Of a stretch of 64,000 nucleotides of DNA, positions 47,549-56,821 are shown one piece after another; position 1 is the first letter of the stretch; the number at the start of each line of letters is the position of its first letter. Origin of the DNA: Salinicola avicenniae. GTDB taxonomy: Bacteria > Pseudomonadota > Gammaproteobacteria > Pseudomonadales > Halomonadaceae. Under the pieces are notes generated by a model. That model saw nothing but the letters and a program-made list of their open reading frames with translations, was not told where the DNA came from and did no database searches. Location of the stretch: assembly GCF_023736115.1 (NCBI RefSeq), contig NZ_JAKQZC010000006.1, forward strand, positions 62,001-126,000, written 5' to 3'. A program made the translations under genes and the position numbers.

Positions 47549-48577
47549 CTAACCGCTCGCGCCAGGCGTCTCGTAGCGCGACTGAAAGTCCTCCACGGCG
47601 CTCTCGACGTCGTCGATCTCCTGATAGCGCGCGACATGAAACAGCGCCTCGCCTTCGTTGGCCAGCGGTAGGTTGCTCATGCCGATGACGATACCGTCAG
47701 CGCTTGCCACGACCTGCGCTTCGTCATTACCGAACGGGTCGGCGACCACGCCGAGCACTTCATCGCGCGCCACGCGCGCGCCCAGCCTGACCCTTGGCCG
47801 CAAAATGCCGTCGATTGGCGCGCGCGCCCAGCTCGAGCCGTTGGCGATCTCCGCCGCGGGCGGCGAACGGCGCCGACCTTCCGACGGCAACATGCCGATC
47901 AGGCGCATGACCCGACGAATACCGCGCACCCCGGGGGCGATCGCCCATTCGTCGAAGCGCAACGCCTCCCCCGCCTCGTAAGTCAGCACCGGCACGCCGC
48001 GACTCTGCGCATATTCACGCAGGCTGCCCTCGCGCAGCTCGGCATTGAGAATCACCGGCACGCCAAAGGCGTCGGCCATGGCACGCGTTTCCGCGTTACC
48101 GTGTAGCTGCGAACGGATCTGCGGCAGATTGGTGCGATGAATCGCGCCGGTATGCAAATCGATGATATGCGTCGCCCGGTCGACCATCGCCTCACGCAAC
48201 AGCGCCGCGATGCGTGAACCCAGCGAGCCGCTTTCGCTGCCGGGGAAGCAACGATTGAGATCGCGGCGATCCGGCAGATAGCGCGACTGCTGCACGAAGC
48301 CGAATACGTTGACCACAGGTACCGCGATCAGCGTACCGCGCAGCCGCGAGAGTACCGGCAGACGCAGCAGCCGTCGCACGATCTCCACACCGTTGAGCTC
48401 GTCGCCGTGGATGGCACCACAGACCAGCAGCACCGGCCCAGGCTGGCGGCCATGAACGACTTCGACGGGAATGTGCAGCGGTGCGTGGGTATAGAGTTTG
48501 GCCACGGGCACGTCGACCTGACGTCGCGTCCCCGGTTCGATGCGCTCGCCCGCGAGCGTGAAAGGTGCCTGCGCCAT
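47549..48577 (-). CDS. Succinylglutamate desuccinylase/aspartoacylase family protein
   Basis: A 342-aa zinc carboxypeptidase-like hydrolase of the AstE/ASPA family. Zinc ligands are in GAIHGDELNGVE (H-x2-E) and the His of DLHTGAIHRTN; DRRDLNRCFPG supplies the substrate arginine. The C-terminal 90 residues form the biotinyl-like barrel (APIDGILRPRVRLGARVARDEVLG). It probably cleaves an N-acyl amino acid. The gene converges with dusA. The chosen start MAQAPFTLAGERIEPG is the natural N-terminus, although the frame stays open further upstream. Confidence 0.88.
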   Translation of the reverse strand: MAQAPFTLAGERIEPGTRRQVDVPVAKLYTHAPLHIPVEVVHGRQPGPVLLVCGAIHGDELNGVEIVRRLLRLPVLSRLRGTLIAVPVVNVFGFVQQSRYLPDRRDLNRCFPGSESGSLGSRIAALLREAMVDRATHIIDLHTGAIHRTNLPQIRSQLHGNAETRAMADAFGVPVILNAELREGSLREYAQSRGVPVLTYEAGEALRFDEWAIAPGVRGIRRVMRLIGMLPSEGRRRSPPAAEIANGSSWARAPIDGILRPRVRLGARVARDEVLGVVADPFGNDEAQVVASADGIVIGMSNLPLANEGEALFHVARYQEIDDVESAVEDFQSRYETPGASG

Positions 48578-48764
48578 GTAACGACCTGAAGGATCGGGAA
48601 AGACAGGCTGATCGTACTGGCATCCCCGCGCGTAGGCGAGCCCGCGAACGACAACAGAAGGCGCGAACATCGCGCCTAAAGAGAGCCAATTCGCCGCATA
48701 CGATAGGCATCGGCATCGCCAGCCTAGGCGCGACTGACACCTGACCGGGGTGCGATCGCCGGTC

Positions 48765-49535
48765 CTAGAAGGCGTTGAGGCTGGGCGGCACCGCACGGCG
48801 CCGCCAGAGCCAACGCACGTCCCGCCCGAACGAGACGACCAGCAGCAGCAGGGAGAACGCCGCAAGCGACGAGGCCAGCGAGGCCGACACGATCGGTAAC
48901 AAACAGATCAGCAGCGTCGTCACCTGCCAGACACAGACCGTCTTGCGGAAATAGCTGAGTGGTAGATCACGATGCAGCCACGGCAGATAGATACCGGCAC
49001 CGACAAAGGCATAGCGCGCCAGACCGATCAACAGCGCCCAGCTGCCGACCTTGTCGAGCGCTACCACCGCCGCGCTCAGCACCAGAATGAAAAAGGCATC
49101 AAGCTCCATGTCGAAGCGGGCACCAAATGCCGAAGCCGACCCCGTGCGTCGCGCGACCCAGCCATCGATGCCATCCAATGACAGCGCCAGCAACGCCAGT
49201 GCTGCGATCCCTTCGCTGTGACGCTGCATGAAGGCTGGAAACGCGATCAGCCCAGCGATCACCGCAATCAACACCGCGCGCAGCAACGTGACCCGGTTGG
49301 CCCAGCCCAGTCCGCTGCGCGCCGGCGGCCAGGTCCAGAGGAACAGCGTGGCGATCACGAGATAGGTTCCGCCCGCCGTAAAGCGCAGACCCTGTGGTGC
49401 CGAAAATGCCCAGTGCACCCACTCAACCAGCACCGCGACCAACACCAGTCCCGCCGCCAGCTCTCCCCAGCCGCGACGCCGGATTCCGGCGCGATGGCCA
49501 GGCTCCCAGATCTTCACTGTCGAATCTCGCATCAT
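48765..49535 (-). CDS. CDP-alcohol phosphatidyltransferase family protein
   Basis: A 256-aa integral membrane enzyme. The complete signature DGIDGWVAR-x8-GARFDMELD carries all the conserved Asp residues. The second ATG (49532) has a GGGAGG 6 bases before it. It transfers a CDP-activated group to an alcohol in phospholipid or polar lipid synthesis; the acceptor cannot be predicted. It lies divergent to the pterin-type cluster, whose glycosyltransferase and flippase-like genes could act on a lipid, so a link is possible. Confidence 0.88.
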   Translation of the reverse strand: MMRDSTVKIWEPGHRAGIRRRGWGELAAGLVLVAVLVEWVHWAFSAPQGLRFTAGGTYLVIATLFLWTWPPARSGLGWANRVTLLRAVLIAVIAGLIAFPAFMQRHSEGIAALALLALSLDGIDGWVARRTGSASAFGARFDMELDAFFILVLSAAVVALDKVGSWALLIGLARYAFVGAGIYLPWLHRDLPLSYFRKTVCVWQVTTLLICLLPIVSASLASSLAAFSLLLLVVSFGRDVRWLWRRRAVPPSLNAF

Positions 49536-49869
49536 TGGCCTCCCTGACTGACGGGATCTACGCGCTGCGTACAATATTGGATGCAAACGCGCAGGATCGC
49601 GAGTCACCTTTTGGCGATGCCTGCTCACCGTCACGTGAGACGCCAAACCACGAAGAACGTCGCTATGAGGGGCGCGCCGCTGCTGACGGACAGCACGTGC
49701 GACTCGGCATCAGACGTCCTACCCCCGATGCGTCGAACCCAATAATGATACAACAAATACCAATTCGTACAGCTTTTGCATAACGCTAAAACTGTCAGCT
49801 CTGCCATACTGCTTTACTACGTGATCAGGGCCGCCAACGAGGTCCAAACCAACAGGGAAGGTTCCGTTC
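49536..49869. other. Divergent intergenic region
   Basis: A 334-bp spacer between the leftward phosphatidyltransferase and the rightward dehydrogenase. It includes AT-rich patches near 49565-49580 and 49740-49810 that probably hold both promoters. No consensus -35/-10 pair, riboswitch-like structure or ORF stands out. Confidence 0.4.
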
Positions 49870-50841
49870 ATGACAGGTCCCTATGCTCACGCCTTCTGGT
49901 CGCTCGGCGACGGCAGCGGCGAAATTCGCCAGGCAGACCTCGGCGACAGCGGCGAGCTGATGGTACGCACCTGCTACAGCGCCGTCAGTCGCGGCAGCGA
50001 GACGCTCGTATTCAACGGCCAGGTACCAGCCAGCGAGTTTCAGCGCATGCGGGCACCATTTCAGAGTGGCGATTTCCCCGGACCGGTAAAGTACGGCTAT
50101 TCCAACGTCGGGGTTGTCGAACAGGGCGCCCATGACTGGCATGGACGCCACGTCTACTGTCTCTACCCGCACCAGACGCACTACCGTGCGGCCGTCGACG
50201 ATGTCGTGCCATTGCCCACCGATGTACCGCCGGAACGCGCCGTGCTTGCCGCCAACATGGAAACCGCGCTCAACGCGATGTGGGACGCCGCTCCCGGCGT
50301 CGGCGACCGCATCAGCATCGTCGGAGCCGGCGTGGTTGGCGCCCTCGTCGCCTGGCTCTGCGCGCGCTTGCCCGGCGCTCGCGTCCAGCTGATCGACATC
50401 GACGAACGCAAGCGCTTTCTTGGCGAGGCGCTGGGCGTCGAATTCCGTACCCCCGACAACGCCGCCAGCGAGCAGGATCTGGTGATTCATGCCAGCGCCT
50501 CCGATGCCGGCCTGCAGACGGCACTGTCGCTGGCCGGTTTCGAAGCCACCGTGCTCGAGATGAGCTGGTATGGCAGCCGCGAGGTCAATCTGCCACTGGG
50601 CGAAGCCTTCCACGCACGACGCCTGACGCTGCGCTCGAGCCAGGTCGGCAGCGTCTCGCCCGGCCATCGTCCACGCTGGGATCATCGGCGTCGGCTATCG
50701 CTGGCCCTGTCGTTGCTGAACGACGACCGTCTGGATGTCTTGATCAGCGGCGAGAGCCACTTTCGCGATCTGCCGGCCACGCTACAACGGCTGAGCCAGC
50801 GCGACGACAATACTCTCTGCCAGCGCATCTGCTACGCCTGA
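49870..50841 (+). CDS. Medium-chain dehydrogenase/reductase, zinc-independent type
   Basis: A 323-aa MDR protein. The Rossmann fold is at VGDRISIVGAGVVGALVAWLC (about 147-167) with an acidic D after the second strand (QLIDID), suggesting NAD preference. The catalytic-zinc cysteine region reads YSAVSRGSETLVFNG, without the usual Cys, so it is zinc-independent. It opens a cluster with a PTPS-like protein, glycosyltransferase, methyltransferase and flippase-like protein. The substrate is unknown. GGAAGG precedes the ATG. Confidence 0.85.
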   Translation: MTGPYAHAFWSLGDGSGEIRQADLGDSGELMVRTCYSAVSRGSETLVFNGQVPASEFQRMRAPFQSGDFPGPVKYGYSNVGVVEQGAHDWHGRHVYCLYPHQTHYRAAVDDVVPLPTDVPPERAVLAANMETALNAMWDAAPGVGDRISIVGAGVVGALVAWLCARLPGARVQLIDIDERKRFLGEALGVEFRTPDNAASEQDLVIHASASDAGLQTALSLAGFEATVLEMSWYGSREVNLPLGEAFHARRLTLRSSQVGSVSPGHRPRWDHRRRLSLALSLLNDDRLDVLISGESHFRDLPATLQRLSQRDDNTLCQRICYA

Positions 50842-50981
50842 GCGAGCGTAGATGCGAGTAGAGACCGGCAAGATAAACAGACGATAGCGACCGTGCCTCG
50901 GGGGCGAATGCGATCGCGCCAAGGTACGAGACAGCACCCCCTGGCGACCGACGCGCCGCCTACACCGCAAGGAGACAGGGA

Positions 50982-51380
50982 ATGTTCAGCCTGACCGTCC
51001 GCGATCACATGATGATCGCCCACAGTTTCAACAGCGAGACCTTCGGCCCGGCCCAGAAGCTGCACGGCGCCACCTATGTCGTCGACGTGACCTTCAAGCG
51101 TCCGGAGCTGGACCAGGACGACCTCGTCGTGGATATCGGCCTGGCCGGCGAGACGCTCAAGCAGGTATTGAGCGAGTTCACACTCAACAATCTCGACGAG
51201 ATCGCCGAGTTCAAAGGCCGCAATACCACGACCGAGTTCATGGCCTGGGTGGTTTTCGAGCGCCTGTCGCACGCCATTCGCGAGGGCGCGCTGGGTGAAG
51301 GCGGACGCCATCTGACCGCGCTGGGTGTCACCCTGCACGAATCGCATATCGCCTGGGCAAGCTACGAGGGCGGGCTATGA
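50982..51380 (+). CDS. 6-pyruvoyl-tetrahydropterin synthase/QueD-like protein
   Basis: A 132-aa PTPS-fold protein. The AHSF histidine (14) and the C-terminal LHESHIAWASYEG are kept, and NLDEIAEFKGRNTTTEF aligns with the family. The usual HGHN(Y/W) zinc pair is LHGATY, so one zinc histidine is missing, and no catalytic Cys is evident near residues 24-27. It may bind a pterin or carry out a different reaction. Its stop overlaps the glycosyltransferase start. AAGGAGA precedes the ATG. Confidence 0.85.
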   Translation: MFSLTVRDHMMIAHSFNSETFGPAQKLHGATYVVDVTFKRPELDQDDLVVDIGLAGETLKQVLSEFTLNNLDEIAEFKGRNTTTEFMAWVVFERLSHAIREGALGEGGRHLTALGVTLHESHIAWASYEGGL

Positions 51381-52444
51381 GCGAGGTCACACTGATCGTT
51401 GCCGGCGACCCGGGCCAGCTCACCGGCGGCTACGTCTACGATGCACACATCACCGAGGCGCTGCGCGAACAGGGATGGACGGTCGACGTCGTCGGCCTCG
51501 ACGGTCGCTTTCCCGAACCGGATGCGGTTGCCTCTCACGCGCTCGATAGCGCCCTGACCGCGCTGCCGGATGGCAGCCGTGCGGTCATCGACGGGCTGGC
51601 CATGGGCGGACTGCCGGCCATCATCGAGCGCCACGCCTCGCGCCTGTCGATCACCGCGCTGGTCCATCACCCGCTGGCCGATGAAACCGGGCTCGGCGAA
51701 TCCGAGCAGCAACGTTTTCGTATCAGCGAGACGCGGGCGCTGGCTGCGGTCGAGCGCGTCATCGTCACCAGTGTCTATACCGCGCGCCGTCTCGCCGACT
51801 TTCAGGTCCCCGCCCACAGGCTGGCCGTGATCGAACCGGGCGTCGATATTGGCGAGCCGGCCACCGGCGATGGCAGCGGCATACCGCGTCTGCTCTGCAT
51901 CGCGACGGTCACGCCGCGCAAGGGACAGGACATACTGGTCGATGCGCTGAGCGGTCTTGTCGATCTGCCCTGGCAGTGCGAGCTGATCGGGGCGCTCGAT
52001 CGTGCCGACGCGTTCGTTTCTCGGGTTCGCGAGCGTATCGCCCATCACGGCTTGCAATCGCGGATCCGGTTGCTCGGCTCGCAGCCTACCGCGCAGCTCT
52101 CGTCGCACTATCGCCAGGCCGATCTCTTCGTGCTGCCCTCCCATTACGAGGGTTATGGCATGGTCATCACCGAGGCACTGGCCCATGCCCTGCCGGTCGT
52201 GACCACCACCGGCGGCGCGCTGGCGCACACCCTGCCGGACAGCGCCGGGCTCAAGGTGCCGCCAGGCGATGTCGAGGCGCTACGCGACGCCTTACGGCGG
52301 ATGTTGAGCGAACCGGCCACTCGCCAGCGCTATCGCGATGGCGCGCTTCGGGTGCGCGACGCGCTCAATGACTGGCACGCGGCCGGTCGCGCCTTTGCCA
52401 ACGCCCTGCATCGGGCCCCCGCCGAGGAGGGGGAGCCCGCATGA
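51377..52444 (+). CDS. Glycosyltransferase family 4
   Basis: A 355-aa GT-B fold glycosyltransferase. The donor-binding motif E-x7-E appears in HYEGYGMVITEALAHALPVV (about 257-270), and LCIATVTPRKGQDILVDAL (about 174-192) is the classic GT4 second-domain start. It retains the sugar anomer. In this cluster it may glycosylate a pterin- or pyrimidine-type acceptor, or a lipid. It overlaps both neighbours by 4 bp. Confidence 0.9.
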   Translation: MSEVTLIVAGDPGQLTGGYVYDAHITEALREQGWTVDVVGLDGRFPEPDAVASHALDSALTALPDGSRAVIDGLAMGGLPAIIERHASRLSITALVHHPLADETGLGESEQQRFRISETRALAAVERVIVTSVYTARRLADFQVPAHRLAVIEPGVDIGEPATGDGSGIPRLLCIATVTPRKGQDILVDALSGLVDLPWQCELIGALDRADAFVSRVRERIAHHGLQSRIRLLGSQPTAQLSSHYRQADLFVLPSHYEGYGMVITEALAHALPVVTTTGGALAHTLPDSAGLKVPPGDVEALRDALRRMLSEPATRQRYRDGALRVRDALNDWHAAGRAFANALHRAPAEEGEPA

Positions 52445-53331
52445 CGCACGCTGACCGCTCACCGCACGCCGTCTTCAGCGACCCGTGGCTCAGCCTGCGT
52501 GAGCCCGCCGACCATCGCGCGCGGGATGCCCAGCTCACCCATGCCGCGGATCGCTGGCTAGCCCAGCGCCACCGCGATGCCGGACCTTTCGCGCACACGG
52601 GGCAAGTCGTCGATCTGGGCAGCGGCAGCGGTTCCAACTTGCGCTATCTGGCCCCCCGTCTTGCCGGCGCACAGCATTGGCGACTGATCGATCACGATGC
52701 CGACCTGCTGGCCCAGGCACGGCTGCGCTGCGAATGCGTGGCAAGCGCCGACGGCCAGCCGATTCATCTCGAGACGCGGCAGTCCACGCTTGCCGAGGCC
52801 TGGAATCGGGGATGGCCGGAGGCGGACCTGGTCACGGCTTCGGCGCTCTTCGACCTGCTGACGGCAGCCGATATCGAGCACCTCGCCAAGGCCTGCCAGC
52901 GCGCCGGCTGTGCGGCCCTCTTCGCCCTGAGCGTCGACGGTCATATCCGCTTTGATGACGCCGGTGGCCGCCCTGTCACGAGCGATGACGACCAGTTCGC
53001 CTTTCACGCGTTGGCGGACCACCAGCAGTGCGACAAGGGCAGCGGCCCGGCGCTTGGCACACGTGCGCCGGCCGTGCTGCGTGAAAACTTCCATCGTCAC
53101 GGATTTCGGATACGCGAGGCGATCACCCCCTGGCGGCTGGGCCCCGAATCGCTGCCGCTGGCCGAAGCCCTGATGGCCGGCTGGCGCAACGCGCTTCACG
53201 AGCAGGTACCGACACAGGTGGCACGCATCGATCGCTGGCACGAGCAGCGTCTCGGTGAGCTCATGCGCGGTCAACTGAGTCTGACCGTCGGCCATCGCGA
53301 TCTTCTCGCCATACCGGAGCCGCCTCGGTGA
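52441..53331 (+). CDS. SAM-dependent methyltransferase (class I)
   Basis: A 296-aa methyltransferase. SAM motif I is VVDLGSGSGSNLRYLAPRL (about 56-74), with LIDHDADLLAQAR as the acidic strand and ADLVTASALFDLLT as motif II. It is coupled by 4-bp overlaps to the glycosyltransferase and to the flippase-like gene. The acceptor is unknown; cluster context suggests the same small-molecule product. Confidence 0.88.
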   Translation: MTHADRSPHAVFSDPWLSLREPADHRARDAQLTHAADRWLAQRHRDAGPFAHTGQVVDLGSGSGSNLRYLAPRLAGAQHWRLIDHDADLLAQARLRCECVASADGQPIHLETRQSTLAEAWNRGWPEADLVTASALFDLLTAADIEHLAKACQRAGCAALFALSVDGHIRFDDAGGRPVTSDDDQFAFHALADHQQCDKGSGPALGTRAPAVLRENFHRHGFRIREAITPWRLGPESLPLAEALMAGWRNALHEQVPTQVARIDRWHEQRLGELMRGQLSLTVGHRDLLAIPEPPR

Positions 53332-54458
53332 AGCGTCATCTGGCGTCGGGGCTGCGGCTGGGTATCACGCTCGGCCTGTTCGGTGTGCTCGCCTGGCGGC
53401 TGGACACCACTGAACTGCTGCGCCAGCTCGCCACTCTCGAGCCCGTCTGGGTGCTACTGGCGCTGGGGATCGCGCTCCCTCAGGTCGTGCTGTCGGCTTG
53501 GCGCTGGCGCCTGACCACGCAAGCCGTCGGGCTTGCCCTGCCCTGGCGTACGGCGATTGCCGAGTACTATCTCGCGACCTTTCTCAACCAGATTCTGCCT
53601 GGTGGCGTCCTGGGCGATGCCACCCGGGCCTGGCGCCACGGCAATCGCACCCGTGCCGGCCTTCGCGACGATCTTCGCAATGACCTTGGCAACGACCTTG
53701 GCGATGGACGACGCGAGGCAATAAGCGACATCACACGCGACACAGAATGCGACAATACGCACGGCAAGAACGAACGAATCTCCCGTGGCACCGCCGTACG
53801 CGCGGTCATCATCGAACGCGCTTCGGGGCAGTTGGCACTGATTGGCGTGGCCCTTGTCACGCTGTTGGCCTCGCCCACCCTGCGCAGCGGTATCGCGGAG
53901 GCCGCAGCGCCGCTGTCCGGCGTTTTCTGGGCGTGGCTCGTCGCCGGCTCACTCGTGGTGGTGGCGCTCGGATATCGGTGGCGACATCGTCGTGGAAGCC
54001 TGCGCGTGCTCGGCGACGCCCGTCGCGCCCTGTTCGATCGGGGCAACTGGCTGCGTCAGCTATCAAGTTCGCTGCTGGTCGTCGCCACCTACGTCGCCGT
54101 CTTTCTCTGCGCAGCCCGCGCCCTGGATCTCTCCCGACCGCTAGTTGACCTGCTGCCACTGATCCCGCCCCTGCTGATGGCAATGGCCATTCCGCTGAGC
54201 ATCGCCGGCTGGGGGCTGCGCGAAGGCGCCGCCGCCCTGCTATGGCCACTGGTCGGCTGGCCCGCGCAGGAGGGTGTCACGCTCTCGATCACCTATGGCG
54301 TGCTGATTCTACTGGGCAGCCTGCCGGGGCTAGTGATATTCGCGCTAGGGCGCCGTTCATCGGCGCATGCAACAGGCAATGCGCACCCTGTCGCGACGCC
54401 GAGCCCAGCCGTGGAAGGTCTCGCCACGCGGGCATCACTCGAGGGGGAGACCGGATGA
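53328..54458 (+). CDS. LPG synthase transmembrane-region-like (UPF0104) membrane protein
   Basis: A 376-aa protein with about eight membrane helices, like the flippase half of MprF (lysylphosphatidylglycerol synthase TM family). FLNQILPGGVLGDATRAWRHGN and VIIERASGQLALIGV are the typical blocks. Between them lies an unusual insertion of about 50 charged residues (about 109-156) with near-repeats DDLRNDLGNDLGD, absent from the usual family layout. It is the last gene of the five-gene run and may flip a glycosylated product across the membrane. Confidence 0.86.
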   Translation: MKRHLASGLRLGITLGLFGVLAWRLDTTELLRQLATLEPVWVLLALGIALPQVVLSAWRWRLTTQAVGLALPWRTAIAEYYLATFLNQILPGGVLGDATRAWRHGNRTRAGLRDDLRNDLGNDLGDGRREAISDITRDTECDNTHGKNERISRGTAVRAVIIERASGQLALIGVALVTLLASPTLRSGIAEAAAPLSGVFWAWLVAGSLVVVALGYRWRHRRGSLRVLGDARRALFDRGNWLRQLSSSLLVVATYVAVFLCAARALDLSRPLVDLLPLIPPLLMAMAIPLSIAGWGLREGAAALLWPLVGWPAQEGVTLSITYGVLILLGSLPGLVIFALGRRSSAHATGNAHPVATPSPAVEGLATRASLEGETG

Positions 54459-54505
54459 CGCCGATAGTGATGATCAACGAGACGCCAGGCGGCGACAGGA
54501 GTCTT

Positions 54506-55396
54506 TCAGGCGGTGCCCATTTCATCCGCGCGCTGGCGCAAGTCAAGATCGAACAGCACATCGCTGCCCAGCGAGAAGTGCCGGCAGGCGGGGCGCAACG
54601 CCTGCGCCAGCGTATCGATCTCGGGCAGCGTGATCGCCGGGCGCCCGGAACCGATCAGCATCGGCGCGACGACGCTATGCAACCGGTCCAGGCAACCCGC
54701 TTCCAGGAAGCGCGAAATGGTCAACCCGCCGCCCTCGACCAGAATGCGACGATGCCCGGCCTCGGCCAGTGCCGCGATAATCGCGGCAGGCTCGATACCC
54801 TGTTCACCGCCTTCCAGGGAGACGACACGCACATGTTCGGCAGTGGCCGTCGCGACCGACGAACCGTGAGCGATCAGATGCCAGGCCGGCGCATCTGCCC
54901 GGTGAAAGACGCCGCGCTGCGGATTCACGCGACCTCGCGGGTCGAGCACCACGCGCAGCGGGTTGTCCCCCTCGACGTGACGCACCGTCAACTGGGGATC
55001 ATCCGCCTCGACCGTGCCCGCGCCGACGACCACCGCGTCCACCAGCGCCCGCAGCCGATGCAGATGCACCAGACTCGCGGCCCCGGTGACGTAGTGCGAG
55101 GCGCCGCTTGCGGTCGCAATACGGCCATCCAGACTCTGACCGATCTGCGCGATGACCCGCGGGGCCCGCACGGTGTCGGCGACGCTCCACGGCAGCCAGA
55201 TAGAGAAGAGCTGCGCGGCCTCGGCATCGACGGTCACGCTGCAGCGCCATTGGCCGTCGGGGTCGACCTCGAGCCGCCGGCCGCCCTCGTAAAACGTGCC
55301 CTCGAACTCGCCATCGCGCGCCGCTTTCGCGATCTGGCGAATCCAGGACCACGCCTGCGCGGGATCGAGCGGAGAAGAAGCAGAGGAGATACGCAT
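54506..55396 (-). CDS. RibD C-terminal-type reductase (DHFR-like fold)
   Basis: A 296-aa protein with a RibD reductase domain at about 90-290 (APRVIAQIGQSLDGRIATASGASHYV; DAVVVGAGTVEADDPQLTVR; RILVEGGGLTISRFLEAGCLD). It lacks the zinc deaminase domain of RibD, and its first 85 residues are unrelated to it. It would reduce a ribosylaminopyrimidine or similar with NADPH. GAGGAGAT precedes the ATG on the minus strand. It is divergent from the GTP cyclohydrolase II gene. Confidence 0.88.
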   Translation of the reverse strand: MRISSASSPLDPAQAWSWIRQIAKAARDGEFEGTFYEGGRRLEVDPDGQWRCSVTVDAEAAQLFSIWLPWSVADTVRAPRVIAQIGQSLDGRIATASGASHYVTGAASLVHLHRLRALVDAVVVGAGTVEADDPQLTVRHVEGDNPLRVVLDPRGRVNPQRGVFHRADAPAWHLIAHGSSVATATAEHVRVVSLEGGEQGIEPAAIIAALAEAGHRRILVEGGGLTISRFLEAGCLDRLHSVVAPMLIGSGRPAITLPEIDTLAQALRPACRHFSLGSDVLFDLDLRQRADEMGTA

Positions 55397-55617
55397 CGTC
55401 GATCTCTGGTCGGGGGAGCTCACAGCGTAGCAAAAGATCATCGCCGGACGCAGACGCGCCGCCGAGCCATCGGCCGTCACGACAGCGGAGACACGAGAAT
55501 CGTGACCGCCACTCGCTCTCGGCCGGGCAGCCGAGGTCGACCCGACAATAGCGCGATCACGGACCGTATCGATCACGGACGTCACACGAATCACGGATGA
55601 AAAGAAAGGAGATGAGC

Positions 55618-56757
55618 ATGCGACAGGTAGAACGTGCGATTTTCGATCTGCGCCGGGGACTGCCGGTCCTCGTACGCGCGGCTCAGGGCGATGTGCTGGT
55701 GCACCCGCTGGAGGGCTGCGATGACGAGGCGATGGCCGCGCTTCAGGCGCTGGCCGGCACCCAACCCGCCCTGGCCCTGACAAGCCACCGGCTGGGCCGT
55801 CTCGGCATCGACGTGGAAGCGCCAGCCGCGCGTCTGCCATTGGACGCTGCCGATACCGCCGAGGAGGTCATCGCCTGGGCCAGCGACGAGGATAGCCGGC
55901 TGCCGCCAGACACACGGCCGGATACGGCCGGCGAAGGCTGTACCGCCGCGCTGGACCTGATGCGCATCGGCCTGCTGATTCCGGCAGCCGTGATCGCCGA
56001 CATCCATGACGCCCATCGCGCGCAGATCGAAGCGCTGGTCGCCGAGGGCTCGGTCCTGGCGGTGCTCGCCGAGCAGATCCAGGCCTATGCCGAGACCCGC
56101 TCCCACTTCCTGCGGCGCACCAGCGAAGCGGAGATCCCGCTCTCTCACGCCGAGCAGGCAACATTCGTGATGTTTCGTGAAGCCGACGGCATGCGCGAAC
56201 ACATCGCCATCGTCATCGGCGATCCCGAGCAGTGGAACGAAGCCGTGCCGGTGCGCCTGCACTCCGCCTGCCTGACCGGCGACCTGTTCGGCAGCCTGCG
56301 CTGCGACTGCGGCGAACAGCTACGCGAGAGCGTGCGGACCATCGACGAACGCGGTGGCGGCGTGCTGCTCTATCTCGCCCAGGAAGGACGCGGCATCGGC
56401 CTGGCCAACAAGCTGCGAGCTTACACCCTGCAGGACCGCGGGCTGGATACCGTGGACGCCGATCAGGTGCTCGGCTTCGGCAACGATGAGCGCACCTACG
56501 GCGTTGCGCTGGAGATGCTGCAGCAGCTCGACATCAAACGGATCGAGCTGTTGACCAACAACCCGGAAAAGATCGCCGCCATGGATCAGGGCGGTGTCGA
56601 GGTGGTCAATCGACGTGGCGTTTACGGCAAACTCACCCAGCAAAACCGCCGCTACCTGGATGCCAAGGCCAAACGCGCGGGCCATTGGCTGGAGGAAGTG
56701 CTGGGAGAAAACGAGGAGGAGCACGTGACGCCGTTCCAGCGCCCGCTGGCTCGCTGA
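55618..56757 (+). CDS. GTP cyclohydrolase II-type protein (RibA-like)
   Basis: A 379-aa protein. The C-terminal ~200 residues are GTP cyclohydrolase II: zinc ligands in CLTGDLFGSLRCDCGEQL (C-x10-C-x-C), GGGVLLYLAQEGRGIGLANKL and the LLTNNPEKI segment. The N-terminal 170 residues resemble a RibB-like domain in size but lack its obvious catalytic motifs. GTP opening gives the diaminopyrimidine used for flavins and related compounds. AAGGAG lies 6 bases before ATG 55618; two earlier ATGs lack that spacing. A second, standard ribA is expected elsewhere in the genome. Confidence 0.9.
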   Translation: MRQVERAIFDLRRGLPVLVRAAQGDVLVHPLEGCDDEAMAALQALAGTQPALALTSHRLGRLGIDVEAPAARLPLDAADTAEEVIAWASDEDSRLPPDTRPDTAGEGCTAALDLMRIGLLIPAAVIADIHDAHRAQIEALVAEGSVLAVLAEQIQAYAETRSHFLRRTSEAEIPLSHAEQATFVMFREADGMREHIAIVIGDPEQWNEAVPVRLHSACLTGDLFGSLRCDCGEQLRESVRTIDERGGGVLLYLAQEGRGIGLANKLRAYTLQDRGLDTVDADQVLGFGNDERTYGVALEMLQQLDIKRIELLTNNPEKIAAMDQGGVEVVNRRGVYGKLTQQNRRYLDAKAKRAGHWLEEVLGENEEEHVTPFQRPLAR

Positions 56758-56821
56758 TATCGATCACCGCCGACCATCAATGGCGCCTCTTCCCGGCCGG
56801 CCCAATCGACGCCGGCCGGTT

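Noticed and set aside
54242-55600. A 452-codon frame antisense to the RibD-type gene
   Set aside because: It covers a recognised minus-strand enzyme and has an arginine-rich, shadow-like composition.
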